Shown in pieces: positions 1 to 9,464 of a DNA stretch of 64,000 nt (positions are counted from its first letter, which is position 1; each line of letters begins with the position of its first letter). The notes under the pieces are model-generated. The model was given only the letters and a program-made list of their open reading frames with translations, had not been told where the DNA came from and did not search any database. The translations under genes and the position numbers were made by a program. The DNA is from Bacteroidaceae bacterium (GTDB lineage Bacteria > Bacteroidota > Bacteroidia > Bacteroidales > Bacteroidaceae): positions 62,001-126,000 of the forward strand of contig JAFUFK010000005.1 of the NCBI GenBank assembly GCA_017469925.1. The letters run 5' to 3'.

Positions 1-310
1 CACTCCTGTGCAACACATCAAGCCTGCCGCAGCCCCCGCTGCCGCTGCTCCCGCAGCCGCAGCTGCTCCGGCTGCCGCTCCGCGTCCCTCGGCCGGTGGC
101 GCTGCCATTGCAGCACCGCTGCCCGGCACCATCACCAGCATCGAGGTGAAGGTGGGCGACCAGGTAAAGGCTGGCCAGACCGTCATCGTCATGGAGGCCA
201 TGAAGATGGCCAACAACATCACGGCCGAGGCCGACGGCACCGTAAAGGCTATCTTCGTTCAGCAAGGTGCCCAGGTGCAGTCGGGCGACGCACTGATTGA
301 AATCGGCTAA
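1..310 (+). CDS. Biotin carboxyl carrier subunit of a sodium-pumping decarboxylase (5' end outside window)
   Basis: The open frame runs in from the left edge, so the true start is not visible. It begins with an Ala/Pro-rich flexible linker of about 40 residues, followed by a biotinyl/lipoyl domain. The motif EAMKM marks the biotinylation site, with the modified lysine at codon 203-205. Such carriers shuttle carboxybiotin between the carboxyltransferase subunit and the membrane beta subunit of oxaloacetate or methylmalonyl-CoA decarboxylase. The beta subunit gene follows 77 bp downstream on the same strand, which fits one operon. The sequence does not show which acyl substrate is used. Confidence 0.93.
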   Translation, partial: TPVQHIKPAAAPAAAAPAAAAAPAAAPRPSAGGAAIAAPLPGTITSIEVKVGDQVKAGQTVIVMEAMKMANNITAEADGTVKAIFVQQGAQVQSGDALIEIG

Positions 311-461
311 AGACCCACCCCCTGCCCCTCCCTTGTAGGGCGGGGGGCGGTCACAGTTGTATAATTCACAAAAAGCAAAGAAGAATAATGAATAACATAT
401 CTAAAACTCTTCGGAAGTATATACTCCCCTCCATACAAGGGAGGGGCAGGGGGGTGGGTCT
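311..461. repeat. Inverted pair of GC-rich palindromic repeats, one copy inside oadB
   Basis: Bases 311-337 (beginning AGACCCACCCCCTG) are the reverse complement of 434-461 apart from one extra G in a G-run. The left copy lies in the intergenic gap. The right copy lies inside the coding sequence of the next gene and can itself fold through CCCCTCC/GGAGGGG (about 425-447). The right copy is translated as QGRGRGVG in the leader of OadB. A related element recurs inside the anti-sigma gene near 42.72 kb. Confidence 0.85.
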
Positions 462-1719
462 GCTCTTCCTCCTCCTGCTCGTCGCTACCCCGATGATGGC
501 CGCCGACGGCTTCAGTCTCGGAAGCGCCATGGAGAAGTTCTGGGGCGAGATGGGCTTCATTTCATTCTTTCATGGCGACGGCTGGAAGAATGCAGTGATG
601 ATTGGCATCGCCTGCTTCCTCCTCTACCTGGCCATCAAGAAGGAGTACGAACCCCTGCTGTTGCTGCCCATCGCCTTCGGTATGCTCCTCTCGAATATAC
701 CTGGCGGAGACCTGTTCCATACGTCGATGTGGAACGACGAGTTCCTGAACCCCAACAGTCCCTTCTACCACTCGTATCGCCACGTGATGGCCGAGGGCGG
801 ACTGCTCGACGTACTGTACATCGGTGTCAAGGCCGGTGTCTATCCCTGCCTCATCTTCCTCGGCGTGGGCGCCATGACCGATTTCGGTCCGCTGATTGCC
901 AACCCGAAGAGCCTCCTCCTGGGTGCCGCTGCCCAATTGGGTATCTTCGCCACCTTCCTGGTGACGCAGATGGATTTCTTCGGTTTTGTTCCTAAGGAGG
1001 CAGCCTCTATCGGTATCATCGGTGGTGCCGACGGCCCGACGGCCATCTTCCTCACCACCAAGTTGGCTCCCCACTTGCTGGGTCCCATCGCCGTAGCCGC
1101 CTACTCGTACATGGCCCTGGTGCCCGTCATCCAGCCGCCCATCATGCGCGCGCTTACTACTAAGAAAGAGCGCCAGATTCGCATGGCTCAGTTGCGCACC
1201 GTGTCGAAGAAGGAGAAGATACTTTTCCCCATCATCGTGACCATTGTAGTGGGTCTTATTCTGCGTTCTGCCGCCACGCTTATCGGTTGCCTTATGCTGG
1301 GTAACCTGATGAGGGAGAGTGGGGTAGTGGAGCGCCTTAGCAAGGCCGCTCAGAACGAGCTGAACAATATCGTGGTCATCTTCCTCGGTACCACCGTCGG
1401 CGCTACCGCCACGGCAGAAGCCTTCCTGAACTTCCGCACCATCTCCATCCTTTGCGTAGGTATCGTCGCCTTTGGCGTAGGTACCGCAGGTGGCGTCCTG
1501 TTGGCCAAGTTGATGAACCTCTTCCTGAAGGAGAAGATCAACCCGCTGATTGGCTCGGCCGGTGTGAGCGCCGTTCCTATGGCTGCCCGTGTGAGCCAGA
1601 CCGAGGGTCAGAAGGCCGACCCCAGAAACTTCCTGCTCATGCACGCCATGGGTCCCAACGTGGCCGGCGTCATCGGTTCGGCAGTCGCTGCAGGCATCCT
1701 TTTGAGCTTCTTGGGCTAA
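388..1719 (+). CDS. oadB: Sodium-translocating decarboxylase beta subunit (OadB family)
   Basis: A protein of 443 residues, strongly hydrophobic with many membrane segments. It carries the family signature [10 protein letters not shown] and a later stretch [13 protein letters not shown]; these regions are known in the family to hold the Asp and polar residues that couple decarboxylation of carboxybiotin to Na+ export. The C-terminal segment with [14 protein letters not shown] is also typical. It follows the biotin carrier gene, as expected for a membrane decarboxylase operon. Oddity: the first 40 residues contain QGRGRGVG encoded by a palindromic intergenic-type repeat, followed by a hydrophobic stretch and MMAADG. 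The start at 388 is the only upstream ATG in frame, but the leader may be recently altered and initiation further in is possible. Confidence 0.93.
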   Translation: MNNISKTLRKYILPSIQGRGRGVGLLFLLLLVATPMMAADGFSLGSAMEKFWGEMGFISFFHGDGWKNAVMIGIACFLLYLAIKKEYEPLLLLPIAFGMLLSNIPGGDLFHTSMWNDEFLNPNSPFYHSYRHVMAEGGLLDVLYIGVKAGVYPCLIFLGVGAMTDFGPLIANPKSLLLGAAAQLGIFATFLVTQMDFFGFVPKEAASIGIIGGADGPTAIFLTTKLAPHLLGPIAVAAYSYMALVPVIQPPIMRALTTKKERQIRMAQLRTVSKKEKILFPIIVTIVVGLILRSAATLIGCLMLGNLMRESGVVERLSKAAQNELNNIVVIFLGTTVGATATAEAFLNFRTISILCVGIVAFGVGTAGGVLLAKLMNLFLKEKINPLIGSAGVSAVPMAARVSQTEGQKADPRNFLLMHAMGPNVAGVIGSAVAAGILLSFLG

Positions 1720-1734
1720 TATTTGCCCATAAAT

Positions 1735-1770
1735 CAAAGAAAAGCGCGGATAATTTCGCGCTTTTCTTTG
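1735..1770 (+). terminator. Rho-independent terminator after oadB
   Basis: A perfect 14-bp stem, CAAAGAAAAGCGCG pairing with CGCGCTTTTCTTTG around an 8-base loop. It begins 15 bp after the oadB stop. Its right arm also provides the -33 element of the next promoter. Confidence 0.88.
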
Positions 1771-1797
1771 TGTTTTAATCATAAATGATTATCTTTG
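1767..1797 (+). promoter_or_regulatory. Bacteroidetes-type promoter for the FAS1 lipoprotein gene
   Basis: TTTG at 1767-1770, a 19-bp spacer, then TATCTTTG at 1790-1797, matching the Bacteroidetes sigma-ABfr consensus. The predicted transcript start is about 20 bp before the ATG at 1824. The TTTG element is the last four bases of the preceding terminator stem. Confidence 0.8.
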
Positions 1798-1823
1798 TCC
1801 CGAAGAATGTATAATAAGAAGCT

Positions 1824-3953
1824 ATGAAAAACCTAAAAACTGCTTTGCTCGGCGCGGTCGTCGCCTTGATGACCGTGGCATCCTGTACCGAGAACATCGA
1901 CATGTCGAACCGGTACACCTTTACCGAGGAGACTATCACCAGTTATCTGGAGAAGCATGACCAGTTCACGGAGTACGTGAAGATTTTGGGCGAAGTGAAC
2001 ATCAGCAAGCGCTCCCAGAGTACGCTCCTGCAACTGCTCTCGGCACGCGGTAATTACACTGTGTTCGCTCCCTCGAATGATGCCATCCAGGCTTATCTCG
2101 ATACCCTCTGCCAGAAGGGCGTCATCACGGAACCTTCGTGGGACGGATTCTCCAGCGCGGAAAAGCTCGACTCGATTAAGAAGGTGATAGCATTCAACAG
2201 CATTCTGGACGGTGGCGACAACATCGATGCCATCCAGACTTCCTCCTTCCCCAACCCGGGCGAGGAGTTCCCAATCTCGAACATGAACGACCGTAAACTG
2301 ACGGTCTCCTATGGTGCCGACCCCGACAGCATCTTCGTCAACACTACCTGCCTGATCTCGCTGAAGAACCGCGACATCCCCGCCATCAATGGTTACATCC
2401 ATGAGGCCGAGGGCGTCATCGCTCCCAGCAACGAGACGCTGGCCGACGTCATCAACGGCATCATCGACAGCGGTGAGGAGGGTTTCCTCGTAACGGCGAA
2501 GATTATCCGCGCCTGCGGACTGACCGACACCCTGAGCAAGGTGAAGGACGAAGTCTATGAGGACCTCTACTTGACCGAGCAGATTCCGCCTACCTACTCT
2601 GGTGTGCCCACGGAAGGAACCGTCAGCTGGACGCCCGAGCACCGCAAGTATGGCTTCACCCTGTTTGCTGAATCCGACGACGTTTGGCGCCAGGCCATCG
2701 GCAAGGATCCGAAGGACATCACCATCCAGGACGTGCGCGACTATATCCAGAAGGAGAATCTCTGTCCCGGAGCCATCGACGACGAGAACTATACCAGTGA
2801 GGACAATGCCCTTAACCAGTTCATTACCTATCACTTGCTGCCCATGCGCATACCGAAGGGCAAACTGACCATCCACTTCACGGAGAAGGGCTACTACTGG
2901 GCCGTCAATCCCGGTTCGTACACCATCCCCGTATGGGAAATCTATACGACCATGGGCAAGCGCCGCCTCCTGAAGATTTACGAGGCAGGTCCCAGCGGTC
3001 CCGAAGGTTACTACCTCAACCGCTTCCCCAGCCTGAACAATGGCCGCCACGGTAACTACAGGGAGAACGGCGAGCCCGTGAGCGAAGGCGTCCACCTCGA
3101 CATTCCCGAGGACATGGGCGACTATTCCTTCGTCAACGCTATCATCTACCCGATTAACAAGATTCTGGCCTATGACGACGAGACGCGTGACAACTTCATG
3201 CGCAACCGCATACGCTTCGACATCACGGCCATCTTCCCCGAGTTCATGAATAACGACATCCGTCCCGACCTCGTGGGAACGACGCAAACCAAGCACATCG
3301 CTGTTCCGCCCACCAGCACATACAACTACCTGAGCGAGGTGGAGATTGGTAGCGAGAGCCTCTTCAACTACCTGTCGGGCCGCGGAAGCAACTGGGCCAA
3401 CTACCAGGGCGACGAACTGAACGTGATTGGTCGGTATGAGATGACCTTCCGTCTGCCGCCCGTGCCCCGTCGCGGAACGTACGAGATTCGTTACCTCGTC
3501 GGTGCTGGCTCCAGTGCACGTAGTATGTGTCAGGTATATTTCGGTACCAACCCCAATAGCCTGCCGGCACAGGGCATTCCTCTCGACCTCCGCATGGGTG
3601 GCCTCTACCGCCACACGGCTGCCGGTGACCTGCCCAGTATCGTAGGTTGGGAGTTGGACAACACGGAGGACGACGACTACAATGCCGAGGTAGATAAGAA
3701 GATGCGTGCTAACGGCTTCATGAAGGGCCCGGCCTACTATAACCTGCTGACCAACCGTTCGTGGACGGCACGCGACTGTGAATATACCACCCGACGCATC
3801 ATCGTGACCGCCACGATGGATCCCGATCAGGTCTATTACCTCCGCTTCAAGAACGTGCTCGACGACGCTTCCAAGCAGTTCTACATGGACTTCCTCGAGT
3901 TCTGCCCGAAGGAGGTTTACGATAATCCCTACACCCCGGAGGACATCTGGTAA
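1824..3953 (+). CDS. FAS1 (fasciclin) domain lipoprotein
   Basis: A 709-residue protein with a lipoprotein signal sequence ending in TVASC, so Cys21 would be lipidated and the protein anchored at the cell envelope. Residues from about 40 to 200 resemble a fasciclin domain; the conserved FAS1 block is seen as YTVFAPSNDAI near residue 78. The remaining 500 residues are beta-rich and Asp/Gly-rich, and a second degenerate FAS1-like region may be present around residues 290-330 (LNQFITYHLLP). In Bacteroidetes such proteins are surface or periplasmic adhesion-type proteins, often linked to polysaccharide loci. No SusC/SusD pair is adjacent, so the ligand is unknown. The gene is transcribed alone from its own promoter. 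Confidence 0.82.
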   Translation: MKNLKTALLGAVVALMTVASCTENIDMSNRYTFTEETITSYLEKHDQFTEYVKILGEVNISKRSQSTLLQLLSARGNYTVFAPSNDAIQAYLDTLCQKGVITEPSWDGFSSAEKLDSIKKVIAFNSILDGGDNIDAIQTSSFPNPGEEFPISNMNDRKLTVSYGADPDSIFVNTTCLISLKNRDIPAINGYIHEAEGVIAPSNETLADVINGIIDSGEEGFLVTAKIIRACGLTDTLSKVKDEVYEDLYLTEQIPPTYSGVPTEGTVSWTPEHRKYGFTLFAESDDVWRQAIGKDPKDITIQDVRDYIQKENLCPGAIDDENYTSEDNALNQFITYHLLPMRIPKGKLTIHFTEKGYYWAVNPGSYTIPVWEIYTTMGKRRLLKIYEAGPSGPEGYYLNRFPSLNNGRHGNYRENGEPVSEGVHLDIPEDMGDYSFVNAIIYPINKILAYDDETRDNFMRNRIRFDITAIFPEFMNNDIRPDLVGTTQTKHIAVPPTSTYNYLSEVEIGSESLFNYLSGRGSNWANYQGDELNVIGRYEMTFRLPPVPRRGTYEIRYLVGAGSSARSMCQVYFGTNPNSLPAQGIPLDLRMGGLYRHTAAGDLPSIVGWELDNTEDDDYNAEVDKKMRANGFMKGPAYYNLLTNRSWTARDCEYTTRRIIVTATMDPDQVYYLRFKNVLDDASKQFYMDFLEFCPKEVYDNPYTPEDIW

Positions 3954-3983
3954 GAAGGCGGAGCAGGCTTCGCCAGTTCAAAA

Positions 3984-4011
3984 GTGCATAGTGCATAGTT
4001 CAAAGTTATAT
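3984..4011. repeat. Heptamer array in front of the MINPP gene
   Basis: Four 7-base units (GTGCATA twice, then GTTCAAA and GTTATAT) run up to and include the first bases of the ATG at 4010. It belongs to the same class of 7-bp arrays found in several other gaps of this window. Confidence 0.6.
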
Positions 4012-5293
4012 GAAAGTTAGACTTATCTTAGCGGCGGCACTTTCTGTGTCGTCGCTAATGGTTTCTGCTCAAGACGAGTGGACCCAAGCGAGACAAGAGA
4101 TTCACGACAACATCCTGCTGTCGGCCAGTAACTATGTGGCCTACGTCGATCCGACCGAAGCCCTTACGCCTGCTCCTAAAGGCTACGAGCCCTTCTACCT
4201 GAGCCACTACGGGCGCCATGGCAGCCGTTGGCTTATTGGCGACTGGGAATACACCGACGCCATGAAGGTGCTGGCCAAGGCTCACGAATATGGTGCGCTG
4301 ACCGCTCGGGGCGAACAACTGCGCCAGCAACTCGACGAGTTCTACAAGACCACTATCGACCGCCGTGGCGACCTGACCACCGTCGGCGAACGCCAGCACC
4401 ATCGCATCGGCCGTCGCATGACCGAGCACTTCCCCGAAATCTTTGGAGCCAAGAACAGTCAGGTCGATGCCCGCAGTACGACCGTCTTTCGTTGCATTCT
4501 GTCGATGGTGGCAGAGTGTGAGGAGATTACGGCCTTCAACAAGCACCTGCGCATCCACAACGACGTGAGCCAGGCCTTCCAGTACTACCTGAACAAGGAG
4601 CCTTGGGACCGCTGGATCCGTGACGCCAACAAGGAGAAGCGCCAGCGCGTGCAGTTCGACTATAAGAACGCCTATACCCATCCCGAGCGCTTCAGTGCGC
4701 AGGTATTCTCTGACTTGGCGTATGTCCGTGACAGCGTCAATGCCGGCTCCTTCATGCGTCGTGTATTCGATATCTGCAGCAACATGCAGAGCCACGACGA
4801 TGCCCCCAACCTCTACGACCTCTTCACCGAGCAGGAGTGCTACGACCTTTGGCGCATCCGCAACATCGATTGGTATCTCGACTACAGCAGCGAACAGTCG
4901 CCCCACACGCAGGACAACCTCTTGCGTAATTTCCTGGCCACGGCCGACACCATCGTCGGGCAGAAGGATTTCCACGGAGCCACCCTGCGCTTCGGCCACG
5001 AAGTGTGTGTGATGCCCCTGGCCGCCCTCATGCAGTTGGGCTCGTGCTATCCTGAGGTGCCTGTTGAGCGCATCGATACCCTCGACCGCGTCTGGGCCAA
5101 CTTCCGCATCTTCCCCATGGCCTCGAACATCCAACTCGTCTTCTACCGTCCGAAGAAGGGGAAGCCGGGCGACATTCTCGTGAAGGCCATGCTCAACGAG
5201 CACGAGCAGACGCTCCCCCTCACACCCGTCTCTGGTCCCTATTACCGCTGGGACGACGTGAAAGCTCTCTTCGAGAGCCGACTGAAACAATAG
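4010..5293 (+). CDS. Secreted histidine-acid phosphatase, MINPP/phytase type
   Basis: A 427-residue protein with an N-terminal signal peptide ending near VSAQ. The histidine phosphatase clade 2 signature appears as HYGRHGSRW, with the nucleophile expected at His70. A second active-site pair, FGHE, lies at residues 328-331, where multiple inositol polyphosphate phosphatases have a proton-donor motif. Together with the length this supports a MINPP-like enzyme that removes phosphate from phytate or other inositol phosphates in the periplasm or outside the cell. It sits 56 bp after the FAS1 gene, with no terminator seen between them. Substrate preference cannot be read from sequence. Confidence 0.85.
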   Translation: MKVRLILAAALSVSSLMVSAQDEWTQARQEIHDNILLSASNYVAYVDPTEALTPAPKGYEPFYLSHYGRHGSRWLIGDWEYTDAMKVLAKAHEYGALTARGEQLRQQLDEFYKTTIDRRGDLTTVGERQHHRIGRRMTEHFPEIFGAKNSQVDARSTTVFRCILSMVAECEEITAFNKHLRIHNDVSQAFQYYLNKEPWDRWIRDANKEKRQRVQFDYKNAYTHPERFSAQVFSDLAYVRDSVNAGSFMRRVFDICSNMQSHDDAPNLYDLFTEQECYDLWRIRNIDWYLDYSSEQSPHTQDNLLRNFLATADTIVGQKDFHGATLRFGHEVCVMPLAALMQLGSCYPEVPVERIDTLDRVWANFRIFPMASNIQLVFYRPKKGKPGDILVKAMLNEHEQTLPLTPVSGPYYRWDDVKALFESRLKQ

Positions 5294-5315
5294 GGCGTTT
5301 CCTCCCTAACACCAT

Positions 5316-5357
5316 ATCATTAAGGCCGAAGCCCCATGGGGTTTCGGCCTTAATGAT
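5316..5357. terminator. Bidirectional terminator between convergent genes
   Basis: A near-perfect 20-bp inverted repeat, ATCATTAAGGCCGAAGCCCC against its complement with one G-U pair and a 2-base loop. It lies between the MINPP stop (5293) and the stop of the leftward giant protein (5374) and could terminate both. Confidence 0.88.
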
Positions 5358-5373
5358 ACTATGGTTTCCTATG

Positions 5374-8300
5374 TTACTTGCCGAGGATGATGTTGACAAG
5401 CGCCGTCACGTCGGCAATCGAAATACTACCGTCGCGGTTCACGTCCGCCGCTTTGTGGTCGTACTGGTAGGGCGCCACGCTGTCCTTGCCGAGGATGATA
5501 TTGACGAGCGCCGTCACGTCGGCAATCGATATTTGCCCATCGCGGTTCACGTCGCCGACGAGCGTCTGGCCGTAATAGTAGAGGACGAGGTTGTCCCACG
5601 CTATCCAGTTGGCATTGGTATCCTCCAGCTTAAGCCCCAGTTCATAATCGCCTGCCTCCAGGGTGGCTGGGAGTTGATAGACTTCGGGCTTGCCATTCTG
5701 GGTATGGCATGGGATGCTCTCGCCGGCAAAGAAAAGCGTCACGCCGCTGACCGCCAGCGACTCATCGTTCTGCCTCGTGGCGTTGACGGCGGCTTGCAGG
5801 GTGAAACTGCCGGCCGGCAGGGTAAGCGTCTGGGTGGCACTCTTGTTGCCCAGTGCCCCCTCTGACGATGTCCACGACTCCATGAACGCGCCCGTGAAGT
5901 TGTCGTATGTCGCCGTCATGCTTCCCCAATTGCCTGCCCCCTCCGTGGCGAGCGTCCATCCGGGGAAGTCGTTGCTGCCGCCATCCTCCATGCGTGGGTT
6001 GGCCACGGGTAGGCGCACGGGCGAACTTGGCGAGGCAAGTGCCAGATACTCCTCCTCTGTCCCTGCGTAGATGAGGAACAGATTGTCGATACCTACCCAG
6101 TTGGCATTGGTGCTCTCGGTCTTGTAGCCGTAGGTCAGCGTGCCGTCGGTCACTTCGACTCGGAGGGAGTACCTTTCGGGCGTCCCGCTCGAGGTGGCAA
6201 TGTCGATGCTCTGTTTTCCTGCATAGAAGGTGGCTCCCGTCACCCTGACGCTGGCATCGGCTTGCCACGAAGCCATGAACGACCCACCTATGTAGTACGT
6301 CCCGTTCGGCAACTCGTCGATGGTCTGCTCGAGGGATATGTCGCCCAGGGCCGTCCCGTTGGCCCACTGCTCGAGGAAGGGGGCCACCATGCGTGCGTCG
6401 CCGTTGGCATAGCTGCCCCATGTACCCACCTTGAAGCCGTTATTCGTCCAGCCGTCGAGGTTCAGGGTCGATAGGTAGGGTGCCATCGCATGGGTGATGT
6501 CGTAGCCGTCGGCGGTGGCGGCGGGGTCTTGTCCGCTCGTCTGTCCACCGAAGTAGTAGAGGCGTACGTTGTCGAAGAACGACCAGTCGGCAGAGACGTA
6601 GGTGGTGTTGCGGATGCCAAACTGTAAGGTGCCGCCTGCAAACCCCGTCGTCTCCACGGAGTTGTCGTAGTAGTTCTTCGAGAAGTAGTTGGCTCCGGCC
6701 TCCATGTTATTGGGCAGGTAGCTTGTCACGTCGTTGTAGCTAACCTCGGCCTCGTTGCCGACACCCAGTTTCGCCGCTTGAGCTGCCACGCTGATGTCGT
6801 TGACCGGTTGCGAAGCCGTGCTGATGTATATCTGGGCGGTTACGGGCCGGTCGTCGTTGCCTCCGTCGGCATAGTCGGTAAAGACTTCGCTCGACGTGCC
6901 CGGACGTTCGTAGGCCTGCATCTTCATCACGTAGCGTCCCGTAGGCATCTGGGTAAGCGTCTGGTAGATGTCGAAGGTCTTCTGGTAAGCTTCGCCGGCA
7001 GAGTACCCCAGTACGGGGCTGCCGTTCCAACCCTCGCCCGTGTCGAAGCCTGGGTCGGCAACAAGAAACGTGATGTTGTAGCCCGTGGCTCCGGGTGTGG
7101 TGTTCTGCATGAAGGCCTTGCAGGCTGCAATGACCTGGTAGTAGTACTCCTCGCACTCCGTCGTGGTGGCCGAGGTGACGGCCGTTTCGATGTTGCTGAG
7201 CGTCGTGGCCAGCGTGGTGTTGGCCGAACCCGTATCGTCCGTGTGTGAGGTCTTGGCCATGGTCCTTACCTTCTCGATGATGTCGAGCACCTTGTTGCGT
7301 TGCGTATTGATGGCAGCGCTGGCGATGGCCTCCGTCTCGTCCATCGTCAGTATCATCCAGCGGGCAGCCGTCTGGTTCTCGGCCGGGCTGTAAGTGCTTG
7401 TGGTCAGGCTGTTCGACGAGGTGGCCGTGAGGCAACTGGGTGTGGCTGACGAGGCGGGGTGCATCAGGTAGTAGGTGTCCTTGTCCACGGCAGCCGTGCC
7501 AGCGCCGAAGGTGGCATCCCACCAGCCCAGGTGCAGGTGGATTTGCGTATAGGAGTTCTTGGCCGTTCCGCTCACGTTAAATGTCGTACCATTATAATAT
7601 AGGTATCGGCCCGTGCTGGCGTTCTTGAAGTAGTAATATTGGGTTGCAGGGTCGAAGTCGATGTACCAGGCCGCCTTGTCGTCGTTGGCCGCAGCCTCGT
7701 CGCTGGCGAAGGTCGTCCACTTCAGTGTCGTGCCCAAGGCCGTGAGGTAGGTCGAGGTGTTCAGCCCGTAGTTCTCGTTGGTGTTGCGGATGTAATACTT
7801 TGTGTCGTCGCTATGTTGGAAGCAGTAGCCAGGCAGGAAACCTCCGCCGGCTGGCACCATGCCGTCCTCGCACATGGCTTGGGCCAGCAGGCCGCAACCA
7901 TAGTATTGCAGGTCGGTGTGGGCATCCTCGTGTGCCCCATTGATGGTGTAGCTAATCATGTTGGAGCCATTCGTAGCCCAGTTGTGCGTACCGCCGCCTG
8001 TGATGAACTCCCCTTCGTTGTTGTCCCAGAAACGGGTAAGCTTAGCGGCACGTTTTCCGTACCATGTGCCATAGCTTCCGCTCGATTCATGCGATGTCCA
8101 CGAACTGTGTGTGCCTACGCCGATGCCGTGCAACGCCTCGTGCATGGCCGTTCCCGTGGCCTGATAGTCCTCGCTCGGACCGAAGCGAATCCAGCCTCCA
8201 TAGCTACAGTCGGCCGTCTGGACTCCAGCCTCATAGTTTCCCGTAGGCGTGAAGCCTGTGATGCTTGTGGTCTGGTTCCAGTAGCCGATAACGCCGTCCA

Positions 8301-9396
8301 TCGCGCTTCGGATGCGGGCATCGATGTTCTCGTCGCCCGATGCATTGAAATTGTAACCGAAACTTCCGCTGGGCAGGGTATAGATGCGCAGGACCTCGCC
8401 GTAGCCCACCTTATAGCTCGTGTTGACGGCGTATGCGCGAATGTAATAGACCGAACCAGGTGTCAGGTTGTCCATCACATGGATGTAGCCCACGTGGTCG
8501 AAGTATCGCTTCGAGCGTTCGTCTGCGACAGTGGGCGTGCTGTTTGTCGAACTGTAGCAGAAGCCCTGCTCCAGGATGTTGTTGCCTGTGACCGTGCTTC
8601 GGCCGAATGCAATGTTGCGCCCGACGGCATAGCGGGCGTCGGTGGTGACCGTGGGCGCACCGCTGCCCGTGCTCGTCTTGGTGTAGAAAATGCTGTTCTC
8701 GGCCTGGTGGATGGCACTCTTCAGCGTGGCGTAGGCCGACTCCACATTGCTCTGGCTGCCCGACGAGGTGTACTTTTGTGCGTTCGTAATGGCACTGTTC
8801 AGCGTACTGAGGACACTGCTTTGCATCGATGACGACTTTAGCGTGTTGGCCTTCGTGACCAGTGCACTCAGTCCGTTCCGCAGGTACGAGACTTCGGTGC
8901 TGAGGCGCGACAGTTGGAAGTTGTCGCAGGCCACCCAGTTACCCGTGCAGCCTTCGGTGTATAAGCCTATCTCGGCAGTACCATCCACGACGGCAAAATC
9001 CACCGAATAGGTGTCCGATGTCGTGACCTCGGTAGTCTGCCCGTTGCCTACTATGAAGGCACCCGATTGTGCCGTACTTGTGGCGTTTTGGTTGATGTTG
9101 TGTGCCGCTACGGTCAGGCGGTACTGGCCGTTCGTCAGGCCCGTTACGGTCTGCAGCAGGTAGCAGTCGGGTATTTGGTTCCCGGCACTTACCCACCGTT
9201 CGGCATAGGCCTTGTAGGTCTTGCCGGAGAAGTCATTGTTCGTCTGTGTCTGGAAGCCCAAGTTCCGCCATCCCGCCAGGCTTCGTCCGTCGAATCCGGG
9301 ATTGAGTATGCTCGATGTTACATCGGTTTGCCCCATGGCAGCCAGTTCGCCCAGCAGCATGGCCACGAGGGCAAGCGTTCGTAGCAGTCTGTTCAT
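5374..9396 (-). CDS. Giant secreted protein: carbohydrate-binding-like modules, metalloprotease-like core, double dockerin
   Basis: A protein of 1340 residues when started at the ATG at 9396, which gives a clean signal peptide; an upstream in-frame start would add 12 non-signal residues. Modules in order: a galactose-binding-like domain (about 24-170, ending NWVACDNFQL), a helical segment (175-235), an FN3-like domain (about 240-330), a core with HEALHGIGVGTH starting at His419 that resembles a zinc metallopeptidase site, a trefoil-like stretch (about 520-660), a helical segment, three more binding-type modules (e.g. NANWVGIDNLFL, NANWIAWDNLVL), and two dockerin type I repeats at the C-terminus (GDVNRDGQISIADV and ADVNRDGSISIADV). 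The role is probably extracellular glycan or glycoprotein binding and cleavage. It is a tandem paralogue of the next gene. Catalytic activity is inferred only. Confidence 0.8.
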   Translation of the reverse strand: MNRLLRTLALVAMLLGELAAMGQTDVTSSILNPGFDGRSLAGWRNLGFQTQTNNDFSGKTYKAYAERWVSAGNQIPDCYLLQTVTGLTNGQYRLTVAAHNINQNATSTAQSGAFIVGNGQTTEVTTSDTYSVDFAVVDGTAEIGLYTEGCTGNWVACDNFQLSRLSTEVSYLRNGLSALVTKANTLKSSSMQSSVLSTLNSAITNAQKYTSSGSQSNVESAYATLKSAIHQAENSIFYTKTSTGSGAPTVTTDARYAVGRNIAFGRSTVTGNNILEQGFCYSSTNSTPTVADERSKRYFDHVGYIHVMDNLTPGSVYYIRAYAVNTSYKVGYGEVLRIYTLPSGSFGYNFNASGDENIDARIRSAMDGVIGYWNQTTSITGFTPTGNYEAGVQTADCSYGGWIRFGPSEDYQATGTAMHEALHGIGVGTHSSWTSHESSGSYGTWYGKRAAKLTRFWDNNEGEFITGGGTHNWATNGSNMISYTINGAHEDAHTDLQYYGCGLLAQAMCEDGMVPAGGGFLPGYCFQHSDDTKYYIRNTNENYGLNTSTYLTALGTTLKWTTFASDEAAANDDKAAWYIDFDPATQYYYFKNASTGRYLYYNGTTFNVSGTAKNSYTQIHLHLGWWDATFGAGTAAVDKDTYYLMHPASSATPSCLTATSSNSLTTSTYSPAENQTAARWMILTMDETEAIASAAINTQRNKVLDIIEKVRTMAKTSHTDDTGSANTTLATTLSNIETAVTSATTTECEEYYYQVIAACKAFMQNTTPGATGYNITFLVADPGFDTGEGWNGSPVLGYSAGEAYQKTFDIYQTLTQMPTGRYVMKMQAYERPGTSSEVFTDYADGGNDDRPVTAQIYISTASQPVNDISVAAQAAKLGVGNEAEVSYNDVTSYLPNNMEAGANYFSKNYYDNSVETTGFAGGTLQFGIRNTTYVSADWSFFDNVRLYYFGGQTSGQDPAATADGYDITHAMAPYLSTLNLDGWTNNGFKVGTWGSYANGDARMVAPFLEQWANGTALGDISLEQTIDELPNGTYYIGGSFMASWQADASVRVTGATFYAGKQSIDIATSSGTPERYSLRVEVTDGTLTYGYKTESTNANWVGIDNLFLIYAGTEEEYLALASPSSPVRLPVANPRMEDGGSNDFPGWTLATEGAGNWGSMTATYDNFTGAFMESWTSSEGALGNKSATQTLTLPAGSFTLQAAVNATRQNDESLAVSGVTLFFAGESIPCHTQNGKPEVYQLPATLEAGDYELGLKLEDTNANWIAWDNLVLYYYGQTLVGDVNRDGQISIADVTALVNIILGKDSVAPYQYDHKAADVNRDGSISIADVTALVNIILGK

Positions 9397-9464
9397 GATA
9401 TAGAATTGTTTAGTTAGATGTTCTTCAAGCATAAATTTTTCTATTCTCGTTTACGAAGTTCCCG

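Noticed and set aside
562-1782. A 406-codon open frame opposite oadB
   Set aside because: oadB has clear family motifs; the opposite frame is a His/Gln/Gly-rich shadow.
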